Assembly: GCA_018364635.1 (NCBI GenBank)
Contig: JAGZLR010000073.1
Coordinates: 1-8,599, forward strand
Direction: 5' to 3'
Length of the DNA: 8,599 nucleotides
Source of the DNA: Clostridiales bacterium
GTDB taxonomy: Bacteria > Bacillota > Clostridia > Lachnospirales > Anaerotignaceae
Shown here: piece after piece, positions 5,595 through 8,599 of the stretch
How the letters are laid out: every line of letters starts with the position of its first letter
Numbering within the stretch: position 1 is the first letter of the stretch
Notes under the pieces: generated by a model
What the model saw: only the letters and a program-made list of their open reading frames with translations
What the model was told of the DNA's origin: nothing
The model's database searches: none
Position numbers and translations under genes: made by a program

Positions 5595-5726
5595 ACATCC
5601 TCCTTCCTTCTGATTTAAAGTATTTTGAGCTTATTTTTTGACATCTACAATATGATAGATTGCTCACTGAACACCGCGAAGAGATGCCGGAAAGTATGCA
5701 GCAATTTGATACCGAATAGTGACACA
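5595..5726. other. Unexplained spacer upstream of the sipW operon
   Basis: These 132 bases lie between the 308-residue gene and the leader ORF. I see no convincing sigma-A promoter and no terminator. There is a 6-bp pairing of ATTGCT with AGCAAT about 35 bases apart on the minus strand. The part from about 5648 to 5720 is more GC-rich than its surroundings; on the plus strand it has an open frame ending EHREEMPESMQQFDTE before a TAG at 5718-5720, which might be the relic of a gene tail. The promoter for sipW, if separate, must lie here. Confidence 0.35.
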
Positions 5727-6653
5727 TTATCCAAAATGTTTGATGAAAAATAACACCGCAGCGATGAGGATAACAAATAAAGCAATATAGGGAAGTATCT
5801 TTAATACAATAGATAAAGGACTGGTTTTCTGGTCAACTTTTTCTTCTGAATTTTCCTTCGAGCTTTCTTCGTCAAAACGTTTTTCTTTTACCATGTTACT
5901 CTGGTCACTGTTTTCTGGAAGAGTTTCTGATTTTTTATCCTCAAGGAGATTACTATCTCCATATAAAATTGCTTCCTGTCGCGCCTGTTCATATGTTTTA
6001 TCTTCTTCAGACAACTTCTTGGCCATCTCTTTTCCCTTTTCTGTATAATTCCCGTTTTTATCCAAATATCCTTCTTCTACCATATCCGCAATATACTGTT
6101 CCCGTGCTTCATCGTCATTGCCAAAAACACTTTCATCGACAAATGGGGACTGAGGATTTGTTTCGTATTCACTCGGCGTAGTATCTGTTTCGATGCCGGA
6201 TGTGACGTTGTATTCTTGATATAAATTCGCAACTCCATAAGTATCCTTTAATTTTTCAATTGCTTCCTCCCCAATGGCAAAAGGAAGTTCTGTAATCTGG
6301 TCGTCATAGACACGAATACTTGAAAACGTACCTACTGGCTGTTTTTTTAGGGCTTTGCTGCTGCCGATATAAGCAATTCCTGTTACACGATACTGACCAG
6401 CAGGGAGTGTCCCTATATTTTCAGTTCCAGCATCTATGTCAAAGTGTCCTCGGCTTTTATCCAGCTCATTGACATAGATGATTCGATAAACATTTAAAGC
6501 ATCTATACCTTCAAGCTCTTTGCTGCAGGTCACCTGTACAGAAAAATTGTGGTTTTCCTGTATTGCATCCGCGGCAACAGAAAATGGTGTAGATGTCAGA
6601 GAGATACTGGACAACCACAACAAAGAATTTATAAGCAATATTTTTTTCTTCAT
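5727..6653 (-). CDS. Membrane-anchored extracellular protein of unknown function
   Basis: A 308-residue protein with a typical signal peptide (about 1-29, ending SVAADA). Next comes a beta-rich domain (about 33-135, including TLPAGQYRVTGIAY, like small Ig-like or prealbumin-like surface domains) and an acidic linker (about 150-275, very rich in E, D, K, S and N). The linker contains a helical stretch, DEAREQYIADMVEEGYLDKNGNYTEKGKEM, that includes a 'GYLDxNGxYTEKG' turn. A membrane segment at about 284-305 and a short basic end close the protein. The bulk should lie outside the cell. It starts at ATG 6653 with AGAGGAG upstream, only three bases after the stop of the preceding gene, so the two are translationally linked. 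Similar signal-peptide-plus-C-terminal-anchor proteins occur near virB4 genes of clostridial conjugative elements, so a role at the mating surface is possible. I do not recognise the family. Confidence 0.8.
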   Translation of the reverse strand: MKKKILLINSLLWLSSISLTSTPFSVAADAIQENHNFSVQVTCSKELEGIDALNVYRIIYVNELDKSRGHFDIDAGTENIGTLPAGQYRVTGIAYIGSSKALKKQPVGTFSSIRVYDDQITELPFAIGEEAIEKLKDTYGVANLYQEYNVTSGIETDTTPSEYETNPQSPFVDESVFGNDDEAREQYIADMVEEGYLDKNGNYTEKGKEMAKKLSEEDKTYEQARQEAILYGDSNLLEDKKSETLPENSDQSNMVKEKRFDEESSKENSEEKVDQKTSPLSIVLKILPYIALFVILIAAVLFFIKHFG

Positions 6654-6656
6654 CGA

Positions 6657-7328
6657 TTACTCCTCTCCTGTAAAACGAATTTTGTCATCTTTATCGGGAT
6701 CTTTTGTGGTATTACGAACAGAAGAAAGCCCTTGAATAACGTTGTCTGTTTTGTCGATTCCTTCAAGAATTTCTTTTGTAAATCGATTTTCTTTTTTTGT
6801 CATTTGAAGATAAAGTTCATCATCATCTTCACGTAGCAGTTCCGCCTTTATCTCTTCAATATCAAAGTCATCCTGTACGGCATAAACCATGTCTGTATCA
6901 AAAATCACTTGTACGATAACAGGACGTTGCTGTGCATCAAGCCCTTTTGCATAACACATTGGATTTAAAAGTGTTAAATGATAATCTGTGTCACCAAACA
7001 GGTTTGTGATTTCCATAAGGAAAAACATATTTGCTTTATCAATAATCTGGTAAAATTCGTCTATAAGTTCCATGAATCTCCGAAGCCATATATTTTCTTC
7101 ATAGTGGAAGTTGATTTGCACCATAATAAATTTTCCTATAACACTGATTCTGTCTATACTCACTTCCGGCACTGCCGTAAACCCGGTATGCTCCTTTATT
7201 TCACTTGCATTATCAGGTACTTCAAGAAGCCCGGAATACATTACAGATTTTGGATCTCCGTCTGCATCATCTCCTGTTAAATGATATATAAGTTCTTCAA
7301 ATGTAATATGTTCTTCGTTTTTCTTCAA
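6657..7328 (-). CDS. Acidic cytosolic protein of unknown function
   Basis: A 223-residue acidic protein without signal peptide or membrane segment. It starts with a TTG at 7328 that has AGGGGG about seven bases upstream; no in-frame ATG is better placed. The first two thirds (about 30-170) appear to be a mixed alpha/beta domain with several hydrophobic strands (ISVIGKFIMVQINFHY, MFFLMEITNLF, RPVIVQVIFD). The end (about 165-223) is charged and probably disordered. It is the first gene after the virB4 terminator and lies three bases before the membrane-anchored protein, so the pair likely acts together. I do not recognise a family; a conjugation accessory protein is the best guess from context. 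Confidence 0.75.
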   Translation of the reverse strand: MKKNEEHITFEELIYHLTGDDADGDPKSVMYSGLLEVPDNASEIKEHTGFTAVPEVSIDRISVIGKFIMVQINFHYEENIWLRRFMELIDEFYQIIDKANMFFLMEITNLFGDTDYHLTLLNPMCYAKGLDAQQRPVIVQVIFDTDMVYAVQDDFDIEEIKAELLREDDDELYLQMTKKENRFTKEILEGIDKTDNVIQGLSSVRNTTKDPDKDDKIRFTGEE

Positions 7329-7366
7329 TATAATTCCCCCTAGTTCTTATTTAAAATTATGCTATC

Positions 7367-7396
7367 AATATGCCGAAACCTGCTTTCTCACTTCAA
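7367..7396 (-). promoter_or_regulatory. Weak candidate promoter for the two unknown genes
   Basis: On the minus strand TTGAAG (7391-7396) and CATATT (7367-7372) are spaced by 18 bases, four of six matches each. A promoter is expected here because the strong terminator lies just upstream. CATAAT at 7356-7361 is an alternative -10 but lacks a -35. Confidence 0.3.
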
Positions 7397-7429
7397 AAAA
7401 ACAGAAGGTATAAGATACCTTCTGTTTTC
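7397..7429 (-). terminator. Intrinsic terminator after the VirB4-type gene (bidirectional)
   Basis: A perfect 15-bp stem (core ACAGAAGGTAT / ATACCTTCTGT plus flanking A-T pairs) with a three-base loop. The minus strand ends in seven Ts (7395-7401). It begins about 20 bases after the stop at 7451. The plus strand has TTTTC, so it may stop antisense transcripts too. Confidence 0.9.
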
Positions 7430-7450
7430 ACTGACCTATGATGTTGTAAA

Positions 7451-8599
7451 TTATATTCTTGCCTCAAATGAATGTACAATATCATCAGGTTTCGTTGTCA
7501 TGATTCGATATAGCTCTGTTTCTTTAGGGAAGTCATCTATAAATGGAACAATGTCCTTGCCATTATAAATAAGTCCCTGTCCCGGTCCCACATTTGTTAT
7601 ATAATCTAATTCCGTATTGCTTATACCAAGCATTTGCTGTAACTGCATACGACTAAATGGGTCCTGATTAAGCAGCAGCAGAAAATCAGAGTTACTGATA
7701 ATAGTCCTTCCCTCTGGAGAACGGAGCATATCTTCGATCTGTTGGGTGATTCCTGTCGGAATACCGTTCCATTTACGGGCACGTTTCCAAATCTGCTGTG
7801 TATATTTTGCACTATTTTCGGTTTGGAGAAGGAGGTGGAACTCATCACAATATAACCAGGTTCTTTTTCCTTTTTGAAAATTATCAATCATTTTGTTCCA
7901 GATGTTATCCAAGCAGATCTGGAGACCCATCGTTTTCATCCCATTTCCAATATCTTTTATATTGTAAATAGTAAAACGGTTATTGGAATTTATGTTTGTT
8001 GTACGTGAAAAAGAGTCCTGTGTGCCGACTGCAAATCGTTCCAGGGTAAGAGCCAGGTTCTGGGCTTCTGGCTGCGGCTGTCTTTTTAACTCTGTATACA
8101 GGTCTTTTAGTGTAGGCATCAATTCTTTTGCTGTTTTATCAGTATTTGTTTTTAGTTCATCTATGTATGCGTCGTAAACATTTTTTACGCATCGATCCAG
8201 AATAGATTTTTGATTAGGTGTAATTTGGAAGCGGCTTCCGGCAGCAGCCTCACAAACAGAACTGATAAAATCAGCTTTAAATGTAATGGGATCTATATCG
8301 CCTTGGTCATTATCGTAGTGTTCCAGGTTAATATCCATCGGATTTATATACGCGCCGGATCCCGGGGCTATACGAACTACGGTTCCTAAAAATCCTTCGG
8401 CTAACAAGCTATATTCTCCTTCGGGATCAATAATAAATACATCATCATCTGTACTCAAAAGTACATTTACAATTTCTCTTTTAGCTGCAAAGGACTTTCC
8501 ACTTCCGGTTGTACCAAAAATACAGCCATTTCCTGATTTTCCCTTTAAGCGATCACATAAGATAAGCTGTTTGGATACAGCGTTAAGACCGTAATACCG
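7451..8599 (-). CDS. virB4: VirB4/TraE-type conjugation ATPase, C-terminal part, cut by the window edge
   Basis: The frame is open from the right edge to a TAA at 7451, giving 382 visible residues; the N-terminus is outside. The visible part is the ATPase domain: Walker A GTTGSGKS (29-36), then FIIDPEGEY (55-63), a small alpha/beta region, TLERFAVGT (185-193), Walker B TWLYCDEFHLLL (247-258), and GIPTGITQQIEDML...ISNSDFLLLLNQ. This matches the VirB4-like proteins of the Tn1549/CTn-type elements of Clostridia (the CD1110-like group). It drives the type IV secretion channel at the inner membrane. No in-frame start near 8458 is meaningful, since the frame continues upstream through Walker A. It is followed at once by a strong terminator and not by further transfer genes, so it may close the conjugation operon here. 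Confidence 0.93.
   Translation of the reverse strand, partial: RYYGLNAVSKQLILCDRLKGKSGNGCIFGTTGSGKSFAAKREIVNVLLSTDDDVFIIDPEGEYSLLAEGFLGTVVRIAPGSGAYINPMDINLEHYDNDQGDIDPITFKADFISSVCEAAAGSRFQITPNQKSILDRCVKNVYDAYIDELKTNTDKTAKELMPTLKDLYTELKRQPQPEAQNLALTLERFAVGTQDSFSRTTNINSNNRFTIYNIKDIGNGMKTMGLQICLDNIWNKMIDNFQKGKRTWLYCDEFHLLLQTENSAKYTQQIWKRARKWNGIPTGITQQIEDMLRSPEGRTIISNSDFLLLLNQDPFSRMQLQQMLGISNTELDYITNVGPGQGLIYNGKDIVPFIDDFPKETELYRIMTTKPDDIVHSFEARI

Noticed and set aside
6520..7280. Several plus-strand ORFs opposite the two unknown genes
   Set aside because: They are full of F, C and I runs from reverse reading of K- and E-rich codons and have no ribosome sites; the minus-strand frames have better starts and tight coupling.
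7621..7887. Second minus-strand ORF within virB4
   Set aside because: It overlaps the conserved Walker B region in another frame.
1..8599. CRISPR arrays, tRNA or rRNA genes, insertion sequences, riboswitches of known class
   Set aside because: I looked on both strands and saw no regular spaced repeats, no tRNA-like cloverleaf, no transposase other than the serine recombinase, and no known riboswitch core.

Overview
The window reads as part of an integrative and conjugative (or related mobilizable) element from a low-GC Gram-positive anaerobe, most likely a gut Clostridia/Lachnospiraceae-type bacterium. The base composition is AT-rich, the ribosome binding sites are strong AGGAGG types, and the tight intrinsic terminators, Walker-type conjugation ATPase and large serine recombinase all fit. 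Every gene I accept lies on the minus strand, so transcription runs from position 8599 towards position 1.

Layout in transcription order. (1) 8599-7451: the C-terminal part of a VirB4/TraE-type conjugation ATPase, closed by a strong hairpin terminator (7397-7429). (2) 7328-5727: two tightly coupled genes of unknown function, a 223-residue acidic soluble protein and a 308-residue protein with a signal peptide and a C-terminal membrane anchor. (3) 5594-2309: a secretion/surface-fibre module made of a possible 19-codon leader ORF, an ER-type signal peptidase I (SipW), and three successive TasA/camelysin-like proteins, each with the SipW-type A-Y-[FL]-[ST]-D signal-peptide end. The last of the three also carries a TGD-type sorting-like tail and a membrane anchor. 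A strong terminator (2262-2295) ends this unit. (4) 2138-1140: a PhoH-family ATPase with its own near-consensus promoter and its own terminator. (5) 1051-854: a 65-residue small protein. (6) 740-1: the N-terminal 246 residues of a large serine recombinase that runs off the left edge.

How they may work together: VirB4 powers DNA transfer and the serine recombinase integrates and excises the element. The SipW plus TasA-like block is a cargo or transfer-helper module: SipW would mature the three substrates, which could build a fibre or surface layer fixed to the wall by the third protein. A plausible inference is that this aids cell-cell contact, biofilm or mating-pair formation; the sequence does not prove it. 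Notable RNA-level features are a 5-6 bp GNRA-type hairpin exactly between the Shine-Dalgarno and the start codon of the second TasA-like gene, a long hairpin between the first and second TasA-like genes, a proline-triplet leader ORF whose stop overlaps the sipW Shine-Dalgarno, and an inverted repeat over the Shine-Dalgarno of the 65-residue gene. No stretch longer than 300 bases lacks a gene.
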